Below are positions 1 through 9,370 of a stretch of DNA of 64,000 nucleotides, in pieces. Every line of letters begins with the position of its first letter. The stretch's first letter is position 1. Position numbers and translations under genes: made by a program. The notes under the pieces were generated by a model. The model saw only the letters and a list, made by a program, of their open reading frames with translations, was not told the origin of the DNA and ran no database searches. Source of the stretch: Naasia lichenicola (GTDB lineage Bacteria; Actinomycetota; Actinomycetes; Actinomycetales; Microbacteriaceae); assembly GCF_004801885.1 (NCBI RefSeq), contig NZ_SSSM01000005.1:1012690-1076689 (forward strand), read 5' to 3'.

Positions 1-35
1 GCTTGCCTTGCTGCGTATCCATCCAAGGAGCACTC

Positions 36-1505
36 ATGTCCTCGTCCTCTGCCGACTCCGTCAGCACCCGTCCGGACGGTCCCAGCACGCAGGGTGCGCC
101 GGGCGGCTACCGCTGGCGGTGGCTCATCGTGGCAGTGATGCTCGCCGCCGAGATCATGGACCTGCTCGACGGCACCATCGTCAACGTCGCCGGTCCCTCG
201 CTCGAGGCGTCGCTCGGCTCCACGCCCATCGGATTGCAGTGGGTCATCGGCGGCTACGCGCTGACCCTCGGCGCCGGCCTCATCCTGGGCGGCCGTCTCG
301 GCGACCGCTTCGGGCGCCGTCGGATGTTCCTGCTGGGTCTTGCCGGCTTCACGGTCGCCTCGCTGCTCTGCGCGCTCGCGCCCACCATCGGCGTGCTGAT
401 CGCGCTCCGTCTCGTGCAGGGTTTCGCGGGGGCCATCCTGCTGCCGCAGGGGCTCGGGCTGATGCGCGAGAACCTGTCGGGCCGCGAGCTCGCAGCGGCG
501 TTCGGCATCTTCGGGCCGGTCTACGGACTCGGCGGCATCATCGGCCCGATCCTCGGCGGTGCGCTCATCCAGGCGGACATCGCCGGCCTCGGCTGGAGGA
601 GCGTCTTCCTCGTCAACCTGCCCATCGGCATCGCGGCCCTGGTGGTGGCGTGGCGGATCATCCCGCGCAAGCCGGGCAACCGCGCCATCACCGTCGATCT
701 CGTCGGCGCCGCCATCGTGGCCATCGCCTCTGTGCTGCTCGTGCTGCCGCTCAACTACGGGCAGTCGCTGGGCTGGCCGCTCTGGACCTGGCTGTGCATC
801 GCGGCATCGGTGATCGGCTTCACGGTGTTCGTGTTCCAGCAGCGCGCACTGTCGGCGCGCGGCGGCATCCCACTCATCACGCCGAGCCTGTTCCGCAAGC
901 CCGCTTACACGCTCGGGCTCGGCGGCATCGCGATCTTCTTCGCGGGGCTCGTGGGCAACCAGCTCATCCTCACCCTCTTCCTGCAGGTCGGACATCAGTT
1001 CACCGCGGGCGAGGCGGGTCTCGGCAACCTGCCGCTCGCGATCGGGTCGGCCATCGGCGGTGCGGTCAGCGGCGCGGTCCTCGCAGAGCGCCTCGGCCGC
1101 ACGGTGCTGCAGCTCGGACCGCTCGTGCAGCTGGCCGGAGCGGTCCTGCTCTGGTTCGAGCTCGGCGACGGCGGCTCCTTCTCGATCTGGCAGATCGTGC
1201 CCGGCGTCGTGCTGTCGGGCATCGGGTCGGGTGTCGTCATCGCGGCCCTGTTCACCGTGATCCTCGGCGCCGTCGACGATCACGAGGTCGGATCGGCGTC
1301 CGGCGTGCTCACCGCGGTCCAGTCGATCGGCGCCGCGGTCGGCGTCGCCATCCTCGGCTCCCTCTTCTTCAACACGATCGCGGACGGCTCGGCAGCGGAG
1401 AGCTACCGGGCGGTCCTCTATGTGCTCGGCGGCCTGCTGGTGGGGTTCATCGTGCTCAGCCTCTTCTTCCCGAAGAAGGGACGGCCGGAGGGCGCCGAGG
1501 GCTGA
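36..1505 (+). CDS. DHA2-type MFS drug exporter (EmrB/QacA-like)
   Basis: A 489-aa multispanning membrane protein of the 14-helix DHA2 branch of the major facilitator superfamily, expected to expel drugs or other small molecules by proton antiport across the plasma membrane. Seen directly: the family motif LLDGTIVNVAGPSLE in helix 1, motif A (GRLGDRFGRRR) after helix 2 and a motif-C-like GPVYGLGGIIGP in helix 5. I start at the ATG at 36 because AAGGAG (25-30) lies 5 nt upstream; an in-frame start at 3 would put this ribosome site inside the gene. The gene begins so close to the window edge that an upstream partner, such as a TetR or MarR regulator, cannot be seen. The substrate cannot be told from sequence. 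Confidence 0.88.
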   Translation: MSSSSADSVSTRPDGPSTQGAPGGYRWRWLIVAVMLAAEIMDLLDGTIVNVAGPSLEASLGSTPIGLQWVIGGYALTLGAGLILGGRLGDRFGRRRMFLLGLAGFTVASLLCALAPTIGVLIALRLVQGFAGAILLPQGLGLMRENLSGRELAAAFGIFGPVYGLGGIIGPILGGALIQADIAGLGWRSVFLVNLPIGIAALVVAWRIIPRKPGNRAITVDLVGAAIVAIASVLLVLPLNYGQSLGWPLWTWLCIAASVIGFTVFVFQQRALSARGGIPLITPSLFRKPAYTLGLGGIAIFFAGLVGNQLILTLFLQVGHQFTAGEAGLGNLPLAIGSAIGGAVSGAVLAERLGRTVLQLGPLVQLAGAVLLWFELGDGGSFSIWQIVPGVVLSGIGSGVVIAALFTVILGAVDDHEVGSASGVLTAVQSIGAAVGVAILGSLFFNTIADGSAAESYRAVLYVLGGLLVGFIVLSLFFPKKGRPEGAEG

Positions 1506-1552
1506 CGTCCATCCGTGCCGGTGCGGCGCTGCACGGGTCCTAATCTGTCGAC

Positions 1553-1840
1553 ATGGAATTCGCGTTCGCGGGCGAGCTCTGGTTCTGGCGTGGTCCGGCA
1601 CCCTGGCACTTCGTGAGCGTTCCCGCCGACGCCTGCGAGGTGATCAAGGACATCTCCTCGGCCGTCACCTACGGCTGGGGGATGATCCCCGTCACCGTGC
1701 GCGTGGGCGGCAGCGAGTGGACGACGTCGCTCTGGCCGAAGGACGGCGGCTACATCGTGCCGATCAAGAAGTGGGTCCAGGTGGCCGAGGGGCTCGATCT
1801 GGACGACGTCGTGGATGTCGAGCTGACCGTCGGCGCCTGA
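1553..1840 (+). CDS. DUF1905-family protein
   Basis: A 95-aa soluble protein resembling the DUF1905 family: opening FAGELWFWRGPAPWHFVSVP, then VTYGWGMIPVTVRVGG and a hydrophobic C-terminal strand. DUF1905 proteins form small beta-barrel-like domains, are often found next to YdeI/OmdA-like domains, and have no established role. The start is supported by TAATCT (1541-1546) exactly 6 nt before the ATG, the leaderless pattern seen repeatedly in this window; no Shine-Dalgarno site is visible. It converges on the BTAD regulator with a gap of only 24 bases. Confidence 0.75.
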   Translation: MEFAFAGELWFWRGPAPWHFVSVPADACEVIKDISSAVTYGWGMIPVTVRVGGSEWTTSLWPKDGGYIVPIKKWVQVAEGLDLDDVVDVELTVGA

Positions 1841-1864
1841 TGACCGCGCTGGTCGTCTCCTCTC

Positions 1865-4621
1865 TCACCACTCGGAAAGCGTCCACACCTCCGGGCGGGC
1901 GTCCGACCCCTGGATGTCGGCGAAGGCCGCGGCGGACAGCTTCAGCTCGTCCAGTGCTTCGGCCTCGCGGCCCGCTTCGTGCAGGAGATCCGCGACGTGG
2001 GAGTGCAGCGCGGCGAGCCGGTGCCGATCACCCTGCCGCTCGGCGAGATCGACGGCCTCCCGCGCGGCATCGAGAGCGGCGCCCTGCTCGCCGCTCGTCT
2101 GAAGTGCCCGAGAGGAGTTGTTGAGGGCGGCGATCAGCAGGTCGAGGTCGGCGATTGCCCTCGCTCCCGTGATCGCCGACGCGAGATGCTCGCCTGCCGC
2201 GTTTCGATCCCCTCGCGACGCCGCCAGCACTCCGAGGACGTTGTCCGCCCGAGCGATCGCGATGCGGTCGTCGGTCTCGCCGGCGATTCGGGCGGCCTCC
2301 CGCGCCGCTGCCTCGGCATCGATCGGCCGGCCTTGACGGTGGCTGACCAGGGCAAGGTCGGCGAGGATGCGGGCGCGCTGCGCCGTCTGCGCGAGCGGAA
2401 GGGCAGCGTCGAGGTGGGCGTGCGCGAGATCCCAGTCGCCCAACCGGTCGTGCACGCTCGCGATGGTGTGCTCGACCTCGGCCTGCAGAACGGGGTCGCC
2501 CTCGGCCAGGGCTGCCGCCTGGTCGAGGGAGACGAGCGCATCGCGGTACCGTCCCAGCCGGATCCGCGTGCGCCCGATCGCGAGCTGCACATCGGGGCCC
2601 CGCTGTCCGAGAGCGAGCGCGGTCTCGAGCTGCAGGAGCTCCTCGCTGTGCGCCAGCAGCCGGGACGACTCCTTCGCGGCCCGCAGGAACCAGCGACCCG
2701 CATCCTCGTCTCGGCCCGCCTCCGTGAGATGGCGGGCGACGGCACCCGCCGGCGAGGTCAGCGGGTCGACCGCGTGGCGGCGGGCGAGGACTTCGGCGAT
2801 CCGGCCGTGCAGCAGTCGGGAGCGGGCAAGGGAGAGATGCGCGAGCGCCACCTCACGGGCCAGCTCGTGCGGCAGGTCGTAGCCCGACCGGTCGGAGCGC
2901 TCGACGAGCAGTCCGCGCTCGATGGCGTCTTCGATCGCATCGACGGCTTCGGCCTCGTCCCGGCCGCTGGCGAGTCGGATGAGCTCAGGATCGGCGACCG
3001 TTCCGATGATCGCGGCCGCCGCGAGGAGCTGTCGTGTGATCGTGGGGGCCGAGTCGTAGCGGGCGGCGACCACCGCCCGCGCGGCTGCGAGCGCATCCGC
3101 GTCAACCTCCAGATCGCCGCCTGATGTGCCGTATTCGCGGACGAGCAGGGGGAGGCCGCGGGTGCGGCGGAGCACCTCGGCCGGGTCGAGCCCCGTTCCG
3201 GCGGTCAGTTCTGCGACCGCATCGAGACTGAGCGGTCCCAGCGCGATGGCCTCGCCCTGCTCGATCACCGCTTCGGGGAGCATCGCTCCGCCGGCTCCGC
3301 TCGTCCAGGTCGCGAGCACCAGGACACCCGGTGGCGGTCGGCGCACGACGTAGGCAAGCAGCGCTGCCGACGGGCCATCGAGCAGGTGGGCGTCGTCGAC
3401 GGTGATGAGCAGGCGGCCGTCGACGCACGCCTCGATCGCGGTGCGGACCGCCTCGTGGACCCGGTGCAGATCGCCGGGGCCGCGGATGGCGCCGGCGCCG
3501 TCGAACTCTGCGGCAAGTGCCGCGAGGGGTTCGCCCGCCGCTCCGAGCTTTTGGGGCAGGTCGGGGCGGAGGGTCAGCATGCCCCGGATGAGGTCGATGG
3601 CGGCTGAATAGGCGAGCGGCTGTTCAGAGATCCGGCCTTCGATATGCAGGGTGGGAAAGCTCTGCGCCTTCACGGTCGCGGATGCGGCACGGAGGATCGT
3701 CGACTTGCCCATCCCGGGCTCACCTACCAATCCGAGGCATCGGCCGACGTTCGCGGCATGCGACCAGGCTCTCTCGAACGCGGCGAGCTCGACGGCCCGG
3801 CCGACCAGTCGGGCTCCGGTGCCGACCGCTGGGACCGGAGCGTCGGCGATCCAGCCAGAACCGGATGGCCGCGCGGCCCTCGTCGCCGAAGGCCGGGGGA
3901 GTGCAGGCGGCGTCAGCCGATCGCCGCGGATATCCTCCTGCAGCGCCAGCGTCTCGGGCAGCGGCGGCACCCCGAGCTCGGCGTCGAGTAAGCGGACGAG
4001 GGCACGGTAGGCGGAGAGCGCGCCCGGCCGATCGCCCGTCCACGCGGTCACCCGGATCAGGTCGGAATGCGCCGGTTCCGACAGCGGGTCCACCCTCGTG
4101 CGGTGCCGAGCGTGCTCCAACGCGGTGGGCAGTTCACCCTGGGTGACCGCGTCGGCCACCAGACGTGCGAGCACCTGGGAGAGGGTGTCGCGCAGACCCT
4201 CCGATGTGGCGAGCTGCCAGTCCTCGAACGGCGGGCTGTCCCGCAACGAGAAGCCCTCGAGGAATCCGTCGGCGGCGATGGTCGCGGCTTCGCGCCATGA
4301 GGACGGGTCGGAGTCCGCCGCCAGCTCGCGGAACCGTCGGACATCGCAGCTCAGATCGTCGGCATCGAGCCCGATCCCGTCCGGTCCGATCCTCAGCGCA
4401 GGGCCGACCGCCGTCGCGACCGACAGTGTGCGACGGAGCACGGCGCGCGCTCGTCCGCGCTCCAGTTCCGGCCAGAGCATCGCGGCGATCGAGTCGCGTG
4501 CGTGCTCCCGATCCGAGACCGCAAGGAAGGCCAACAGTGCCACGGCCTTCCGCGTATCGAATCGCAGATCCGTGCCGTCGAGACGCACCCGGGGCGGGCC
4601 GAACAGGCGCAGCTCGAGCAT
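1865..4621 (-). CDS. BTAD/AAA-ATPase transcriptional regulator (SARP/AfsR-like)
   Basis: A 918-aa regulator. The first about 90 residues (MLELRLFGPPRVRLDG...) form an OmpR-type winged helix as in SARP/AfsR proteins, followed by a bacterial transcriptional activation domain (to about residue 250). A STAND-type ATPase follows with Walker A GEPGMGKST and Walker B LLITVDDAHLL (about 290-450). The C-terminal half is alpha-helical and TPR-like (LGRYRDALVSLDQAAALAEGD and further repeats). Such proteins are usually pathway activators whose ATPase and TPR parts sense a signal. The frame is open a further 102 codons upstream, but the start at 4621 has GGAGG 9 nt before it and matches where the family begins. 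It is transcribed divergently from the Rsb-like operon, an obvious candidate target. Confidence 0.82.
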   Translation of the reverse strand: MLELRLFGPPRVRLDGTDLRFDTRKAVALLAFLAVSDREHARDSIAAMLWPELERGRARAVLRRTLSVATAVGPALRIGPDGIGLDADDLSCDVRRFRELAADSDPSSWREAATIAADGFLEGFSLRDSPPFEDWQLATSEGLRDTLSQVLARLVADAVTQGELPTALEHARHRTRVDPLSEPAHSDLIRVTAWTGDRPGALSAYRALVRLLDAELGVPPLPETLALQEDIRGDRLTPPALPRPSATRAARPSGSGWIADAPVPAVGTGARLVGRAVELAAFERAWSHAANVGRCLGLVGEPGMGKSTILRAASATVKAQSFPTLHIEGRISEQPLAYSAAIDLIRGMLTLRPDLPQKLGAAGEPLAALAAEFDGAGAIRGPGDLHRVHEAVRTAIEACVDGRLLITVDDAHLLDGPSAALLAYVVRRPPPGVLVLATWTSGAGGAMLPEAVIEQGEAIALGPLSLDAVAELTAGTGLDPAEVLRRTRGLPLLVREYGTSGGDLEVDADALAAARAVVAARYDSAPTITRQLLAAAAIIGTVADPELIRLASGRDEAEAVDAIEDAIERGLLVERSDRSGYDLPHELAREVALAHLSLARSRLLHGRIAEVLARRHAVDPLTSPAGAVARHLTEAGRDEDAGRWFLRAAKESSRLLAHSEELLQLETALALGQRGPDVQLAIGRTRIRLGRYRDALVSLDQAAALAEGDPVLQAEVEHTIASVHDRLGDWDLAHAHLDAALPLAQTAQRARILADLALVSHRQGRPIDAEAAAREAARIAGETDDRIAIARADNVLGVLAASRGDRNAAGEHLASAITGARAIADLDLLIAALNNSSRALQTSGEQGAALDAAREAVDLAERQGDRHRLAALHSHVADLLHEAGREAEALDELKLSAAAFADIQGSDARPEVWTLSEW

Positions 4622-4775
4622 CCTGGCCACCTCCGACTTCGCCGTAACGGGTGATCGGAGGATACGCGTTCCGAATCGTCGAAATCGACCTCTGCCGTAA
4701 CGCTTTCGGAACGACCGGCGAGGGATCATCGTTGCACCACCGGTCGCAGACCACGCGGACGGACGAGGAGGAATC
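4622..4775. promoter_or_regulatory. Divergent intergenic region with inverted repeat
   Basis: This 154-base region separates the divergent BTAD regulator and phosphatase genes. It contains a perfect 9-bp inverted repeat, CGTTCCGAA at 4667-4675 and TTCGGAACG at 4705-4713, and two copies of GCCGTAACG (4641-4649 and 4694-4702). It is a plausible operator region, perhaps for the BTAD protein itself. No -35/-10 pair is clear. The phosphatase gene has a strong GAGGAGGA ribosome site just before its ATG. Confidence 0.4.
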
Positions 4776-6509
4776 ATGACGGACACGCTTCGGGCAGAGC
4801 CTGAGTCGCCGGACGCCGTGGTGAACTCCGAACCCGCAGAGCCTCCGGTCGGGCAGCGCGCGATGTCGCGAGCCCGACGTCGGGCCGATCGCCGTGCCGC
4901 CAAGACCGCCTCGAAGACGGCCACCAAGGGTGCGGCACGCCGCGCCGTCCCCGCCGCAGATACCCGCGCCGCGGTGATCGACGTCCAGATCGATCCGTCC
5001 GACCCTCTGCTGCTCTTCCTCCAGTCCGCTCCCGGCCCGCTCGAGATCGCCGCACTCCCCGCCTACTCGCCCGCAGTCGTGCGGATGAAGGAGCAGGGCG
5101 TGCAGATGGTCGTCCCGTTCGTCACCAGCGGCGAGCTGGTCGGGCTGCTCGCCCTCGGACCTCGACTCTCGGAGCGCACCTATTCGCGCACGGATCGGGG
5201 ATTGCTCGACAGCCTCGCCCGGTACGCGGCGCCCGCGCTGCGCCTCGGGCAGCTGATGCGCGCCCAGGAGAAGGAGGCCCGCGAGCGCGAGCGGATCGAG
5301 CAGGAGCTGCACGTCGCTCAGCTGATCCAGCAGCAGTTCCTGCCCTCCGAGCTGCCTGAGCTGCGCGGCTGGCACCTCGCCGCCTTCTACCGCCCGGCCC
5401 GGACAGTCGGCGGGGACTTCTACGACCTCATCGCGCTCGCGAACGGCGAGGTGATGGTCGTCGTCGGCGACGTCACCGATAAGGGAGTACCCGCCGCGCT
5501 CGTGATGGCGAGCACCTACGCCCTGCTCCGTTCGGCCGCCGACCTCTCCTCGTCTCCCGGCGAGGTGCTGCGCCGTGTCAACGAGCTGCTCATCCCGCAG
5601 ATCCCGATGAACATGTTCGTCACCTGCCTGGTCCTCGTCATAGACCTCGACACGGGCCGCACCCGCTTCGCCAACGCCGGCCACAACCTGCCCTACGTCC
5701 GCCGAGACGGCGAGGTCCTGCAGCTCCAGGCTCGCGGGATGCCGCTCGGTCTCATGCCCGGAAGCGCATACGACGAGCACGAGACGGTGATCGAGCCCGG
5801 CGACATCGTGCTGCTCTACAGCGATGGCATCACCGAGCAGCACAGCGCGGCCGGGGAGATGTTCGGCTTCGGACGCACCGCCGAACTCGTCGGAGAGGCG
5901 ACCTCGGGTGACGACCTGGTGGACCGCAGCGTGCTCGCCCTCAACACGTTCTCGGCCGGTGTCGAGCAGGAGGACGACATCACACTCGTCACCCTGCATC
6001 GCGGGCAGTCGGGCGGACACCGGGACACAGTCTCGTTCACCGTGCCGAGCGAGCCGGGCAACGAGCGCGACGTGATGGATCGGGTCGCCGCGATCGTCGA
6101 TGGGCTGCTGCCGAAGGCCCGATTGGATGCGCTCAAGACGGCGGTCAGCGAGACCGCGATGAACGCCATAGAGCACGGCAACCGCGGCGACGCCAGCCTC
6201 GACATCTCCGTCACCGTGCGGCGCACCGCCGAATCAGTGACGGTCGAGATCGGCGACTACGGACGCGGCATGCAGCGCGACGCCGACATCCCCGACATCG
6301 ACCTCAAGCTCGCCGGACTCCAGACCTCGCGCGGTTGGGGCCTGTTCCTCGTCGAGAACCTCACCGATCGCGCGGAGGAGCTCACCGAAGGCGACCGGCA
6401 CATCGTCCGCCTCGTCATGCACACCAGCGACCACGCAGCCGCCGGACCGACGCCCCAGACGACTTCCGGAGCGACCCCGCTCACCGACCCGACAGGAAGC
6501 GAATCATGA
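4776..6509 (+). CDS. SpoIIE/RsbU-type phosphatase fused to RsbW-like kinase domain
   Basis: A 577-aa cytosolic signalling protein. A basic N-terminal tail (to about 65) precedes a short GAF-like region (about 65-160), a coiled stretch (KEARERERIEQELHVAQLIQQ) and a PP2C/SpoIIE phosphatase domain. The metal-binding aspartates are visible in VGGDFYDLI, VVVGDVTDKG, LLYSDGITE and EQEDDITLV. A C-terminal GHKL ATPase domain (about 425-550) shows the N box ETAMNAIEHGN, DYGRGM and GWGLFLV, as in RsbW anti-sigma kinases. In this family the phosphatase reactivates STAS antagonists and the kinase inactivates them; here both activities sit on one chain. Its stop overlaps the start of the first STAS gene (ATGA). 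No sigma factor gene lies in the window. Confidence 0.88.
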   Translation: MTDTLRAEPESPDAVVNSEPAEPPVGQRAMSRARRRADRRAAKTASKTATKGAARRAVPAADTRAAVIDVQIDPSDPLLLFLQSAPGPLEIAALPAYSPAVVRMKEQGVQMVVPFVTSGELVGLLALGPRLSERTYSRTDRGLLDSLARYAAPALRLGQLMRAQEKEARERERIEQELHVAQLIQQQFLPSELPELRGWHLAAFYRPARTVGGDFYDLIALANGEVMVVVGDVTDKGVPAALVMASTYALLRSAADLSSSPGEVLRRVNELLIPQIPMNMFVTCLVLVIDLDTGRTRFANAGHNLPYVRRDGEVLQLQARGMPLGLMPGSAYDEHETVIEPGDIVLLYSDGITEQHSAAGEMFGFGRTAELVGEATSGDDLVDRSVLALNTFSAGVEQEDDITLVTLHRGQSGGHRDTVSFTVPSEPGNERDVMDRVAAIVDGLLPKARLDALKTAVSETAMNAIEHGNRGDASLDISVTVRRTAESVTVEIGDYGRGMQRDADIPDIDLKLAGLQTSRGWGLFLVENLTDRAEELTEGDRHIVRLVMHTSDHAAAGPTPQTTSGATPLTDPTGSES

Positions 6510-6862
6510 GCCTGCAGTTCGCACTCGGCACCCGAGGCGTCGTCGTCGTCATCCACCTGCTCGGCCGGATAGACCGGGAGGCAGGGGGAGTGCTCGACCA
6601 GTCCTACACCGCGGCAGCGGCCAGCAGCGCCAGCATCATCGAGCTCGACTTCGGGCAGGTCGAATACATCAACTCGACCGGGATCGCCCTGATCGTCGGA
6701 CTCCTCGCCAAGGCCCGCGCCAAGAAGCGCCCGCTCCGGGCGGCAGGTCTGACCGCCCACTACCGCCACATCTTCGAGATCACGAGGCTCAGCGACTTCA
6801 TCGAGATCGTCGAGCCGATCGAGCCGGTGGAGGACGTGGAGCTCGAACAAGCCGCGCATTAG
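6506..6862 (+). CDS. STAS-domain anti-sigma factor antagonist (1)
   Basis: A 118-aa single STAS domain like SpoIIAA/RsbV. The phosphorylatable serine is visible in VEYINSTGIALIVGLL, in the usual place at the start of the helix after the central strand. Such proteins, when unphosphorylated, bind an RsbW-type kinase and free its sigma factor. The ATG at 6506 overlaps the stop of the phosphatase-kinase gene by 4 bases, implying translational coupling and tight stoichiometry with that protein. The C-terminal tail is acidic (EPIEPVEDVELEQ). Strongly similar to the next gene over HYR-IFE-TRL, so the two are likely paralogs from a local duplication. Confidence 0.88.
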   Translation: MSLQFALGTRGVVVVIHLLGRIDREAGGVLDQSYTAAAASSASIIELDFGQVEYINSTGIALIVGLLAKARAKKRPLRAAGLTAHYRHIFEITRLSDFIEIVEPIEPVEDVELEQAAH

Positions 6863-6932
6863 GCCGCTCGTCTTCCCCCTTCTTCCCCTTCTCTACACAT
6901 CCCTCAGCACCTATACGCAAGGAGAGCACGCG

Positions 6933-7283
6933 ATGGCAGTCTCCGCCGCGACCATGACGGTCGCATCCCTCGGGCCGGGTGCCGCCCGGATCGTGATCGC
7001 CGGCGACGTCACCGCCGCCTGCGAGCAGGCCCTCATGTCCGCCCATGAGAAGGCGTCGGATACGGGCGCCAAGCTGATCGTTCTCGACTTCTCCGAGATG
7101 GAGTACATGAACAGCGGCGGCATCGGCATGCTCGTCACGCTGCTCGTGCGGGGCCAGCGACGGCAGCAGCGCCTGGCCGCGATCGGGCTGACCGACCACT
7201 ACCGGCAGATCTTCGAGCTGACCCGGCTCGACGAGGCGATCACCCTGCACGACACCGCCGAATCCGCGCTCGCCGCGCGCTGA
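6933..7283 (+). CDS. STAS-domain anti-sigma factor antagonist (2)
   Basis: A 116-aa STAS domain. The conserved serine lies in MEYMNSGGIGMLVTLL, and the closing segment LTDHYRQIFELTRLDEAI matches the neighbouring STAS protein. Translation starts at an ATG preceded by AAGGAG. It belongs to the same operon as the phosphatase-kinase fusion. Two antagonists for one phosphatase-kinase suggest either two target kinases or one antagonist and one regulator that binds the phosphatase; the sequence does not decide which. Confidence 0.86.
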   Translation: MAVSAATMTVASLGPGAARIVIAGDVTAACEQALMSAHEKASDTGAKLIVLDFSEMEYMNSGGIGMLVTLLVRGQRRQQRLAAIGLTDHYRQIFELTRLDEAITLHDTAESALAAR

Positions 7284-7315
7284 CCTGCACCAGCCGAGAT
7301 CGCGAGGAGACGACG

Positions 7316-8038
7316 ATGAGTCAGCAGGACGACAGCAGGCCACGGGATGCCGCCTTCTGGGCGGCGAAGGTCGACCGGCTCACCGTGGCGGACGCGCAGC
7401 AGAAGCACGGCTACAACATCCAGGGGAAGCGGATCGCCGGACCTCAACAGGGCTTCGGCCGGCTCTGGCAGCGGACCTACTCGGTCGATCTCGGATCGGC
7501 GGTGACGCCCGAGCAGCTGGTCGCCGACTGGCGGGCGCGATTCGGCGACTTCTGGCCCAAGACTGGCAGATTCCACGGCTCGGTCACCTCGATACAGCCT
7601 GGCGATGTGGCACCGCTGACGGCCGGCGGTGTCACGACGGGCATCATGGTGCTCTACGCCGACGCGACCTCCTTCTCCTTCCTCACTCCTGAAGGGCACA
7701 TGTTCGCCGCGATGATCACCTTCTCGGGTGACCTGGACGAGAGCGGCGGGACCGTCGCGAACATCCGGATGCTGCTGCGCACCTCCGATCCGCTCTTCGA
7801 GCTGATGTGGCCCGTCGCCAAGCGGGCCGAGGACGTCTTCTGGCCCGGCACCCTGACCAACCTGGCCGCCGCCCATGGCGTGCAGGACGTGGCGGTCAGC
7901 TCCGAGACCATCTGCGTGGACGGCGGACGGATCTGGAAGAACTGGCGCAACGTGCGCAACAACAGCGCCATCCGCACCGTCTGGCACACGGTGTCCGCGC
8001 CGGCCCGGTCACGCCGATCCGCCCGGGTCACCCCGTGA
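7316..8038 (+). CDS. Uncharacterised protein in the Rsb-like operon
   Basis: A 240-aa soluble protein that I do not recognise with certainty. It has no signal peptide or membrane segment. The middle (about 85-160), with alternating hydrophobic strands (TTGIMVLYADATSFSFLTPEG, then AAMITFSGD), looks like an SRPBCC or DUF1990-like ligand-binding beta fold, a weak impression only. The C-terminus is basic. A GAGGAGA ribosome site precedes the ATG. It lies 32 bases after the second STAS gene and 33 bases before the membrane-protein pair, so it is probably co-transcribed and may act in the same signalling output. No catalytic motif can be pointed to. Confidence 0.6.
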   Translation: MSQQDDSRPRDAAFWAAKVDRLTVADAQQKHGYNIQGKRIAGPQQGFGRLWQRTYSVDLGSAVTPEQLVADWRARFGDFWPKTGRFHGSVTSIQPGDVAPLTAGGVTTGIMVLYADATSFSFLTPEGHMFAAMITFSGDLDESGGTVANIRMLLRTSDPLFELMWPVAKRAEDVFWPGTLTNLAAAHGVQDVAVSSETICVDGGRIWKNWRNVRNNSAIRTVWHTVSAPARSRRSARVTP

Positions 8039-8071
8039 ACGCCGAACGCTCGATCGGGAAGGGATCTCGTC

Positions 8072-9370
8072 GTGACTGCTGAGCTGACGGTCGATGGGAC
8101 CGCGTCGACCACCCCGTCCCGGTCCGAAGGATCCACGGAGTCCGGGCGGCTCGCACGGCGCCAGGTGGACCCGAATTCCGAGCGGGAGGGCAGGACGGGT
8201 CCCCGTTGGCTGGCGCATGTGGTGGCCGCGCTCATCCTCGCCGCGTTCGTGATCACGGCGATCGTCGGCATCCGGGCTGCGGGCTTCGGCATCGACGGCA
8301 TCCCGTTCATCGTCATGCTGGGGATCCTCATCGCCGTGGGGTGGCTCCTCGCCTGGAAGCGCCCGTCCAATCCGCTCGGCTGGCTGCTGCTCGCGGTGCC
8401 GGGAATCTTCTGCAGCGGTGCACCCATCGACTTGCTCGGCCAGTCCATTCAGACGAGCGCCCCCCGTGTTGCCACCTGGCTCTTCTGGTACGGGCACGAC
8501 CGGGAGGACACCTGGACATGGATCCCGCCCGTGGGGCTGCTGCTCACCCAGATCCCGCTGCGCTTCCCCGACGGACACCTGCCGTCCCCGCGGTGGCGCT
8601 GGTTCTCCTGGTTCACGGTGTTCGCGCTCGTGCTGAGCTCGAGCGTCTTCGCCACCATCAGCGACGAGGTGTCCCCGGGCTTCCCCAACCCCACGCGCGT
8701 CGAGGGTTCAGAACTCGTCGAAGCCCTGATCGGCGGCGGGTTCGTCACTCTCTTCATCAGCCTCGTGGGCTCACTGGTCTCCCTCTTCGTCCGCTACCGA
8801 CGAGCGGACGCGGTGAGGTCAGCACAGCTCCGGTGGGTGTTCTGGGCGGTCGCACTCGCGATCACCGTTCTGCTGCTCTCCTGGCTGCCGGGTTTTGAGG
8901 CCCTCCAGACCTGGATTCTGCTGGGCTACGCGCTCATCCCCGTCGCCGTGGCGATCGCCGTCCTCCGCTACCACCTGTACGACATCGACCGGATCATCTC
9001 CCGCACCGCGTCCTACGCCATCGTGACGCTGGTCGTGATCGGCACGTACGCATTGGTGGTCGTCGGCATCACGGCGGTGCTGCCGGATCTGCCCTCCGTC
9101 TCCGTCGCGCTCGCCACCCTCGCGGCTGCCGCCCTCTTCCTGCCGGTGCTTCGGCTGGTACAGCGGATCGTGGATCGGCGGTTCGACAGAGCCCGCTACG
9201 ACGCGCAGAAGGTGGTGCACGCCTTCGGCGAGCGCCTCCGCAACGGAGCCGATCCGCACACCGCGGCCGCCGACCTCGGCGTTGCGGTCGAAAGGAGCCT
9301 GCAGCCCTCGTCCATGGGGCTCTGGGTCGCCGACCACAGCAGCCCGCCCCGGAGCGTGAACGCCTCATGA
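8072..9370 (+). CDS. Multispanning membrane protein, sensor-input-like (1)
   Basis: A 432-aa protein with a hydrophilic N-terminal tail (about 45 residues) and roughly eight or nine hydrophobic helices. Diagnostic segments are FPDGHLPSPRWRW mid-protein, YDIDRIISRTASYAIVT, and a C-terminal RRFDRARYDAQKVVHAFGERLR region. The same layout forms the membrane input half of many actinobacterial sensor histidine kinases, but the chain ends before any kinase domain. Start is a GTG at 8072 with GGGAAGGGA upstream. Its stop overlaps the next gene's ATG (ATGA), and that gene is a clear paralog, so the two probably work together, perhaps as a heteromeric sensor feeding the Rsb-like switch upstream. Confidence 0.72.
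   Translation: MTAELTVDGTASTTPSRSEGSTESGRLARRQVDPNSEREGRTGPRWLAHVVAALILAAFVITAIVGIRAAGFGIDGIPFIVMLGILIAVGWLLAWKRPSNPLGWLLLAVPGIFCSGAPIDLLGQSIQTSAPRVATWLFWYGHDREDTWTWIPPVGLLLTQIPLRFPDGHLPSPRWRWFSWFTVFALVLSSSVFATISDEVSPGFPNPTRVEGSELVEALIGGGFVTLFISLVGSLVSLFVRYRRADAVRSAQLRWVFWAVALAITVLLLSWLPGFEALQTWILLGYALIPVAVAIAVLRYHLYDIDRIISRTASYAIVTLVVIGTYALVVVGITAVLPDLPSVSVALATLAAAALFLPVLRLVQRIVDRRFDRARYDAQKVVHAFGERLRNGADPHTAAADLGVAVERSLQPSSMGLWVADHSSPPRSVNAS

Noticed and set aside
4622..4927. Extended N-terminus of the BTAD regulator (start at 4927)
   Set aside because: The extra 102 residues are Arg-rich, overlap the divergent gene, and the ATG at 4621 has a good ribosome site at the family start.
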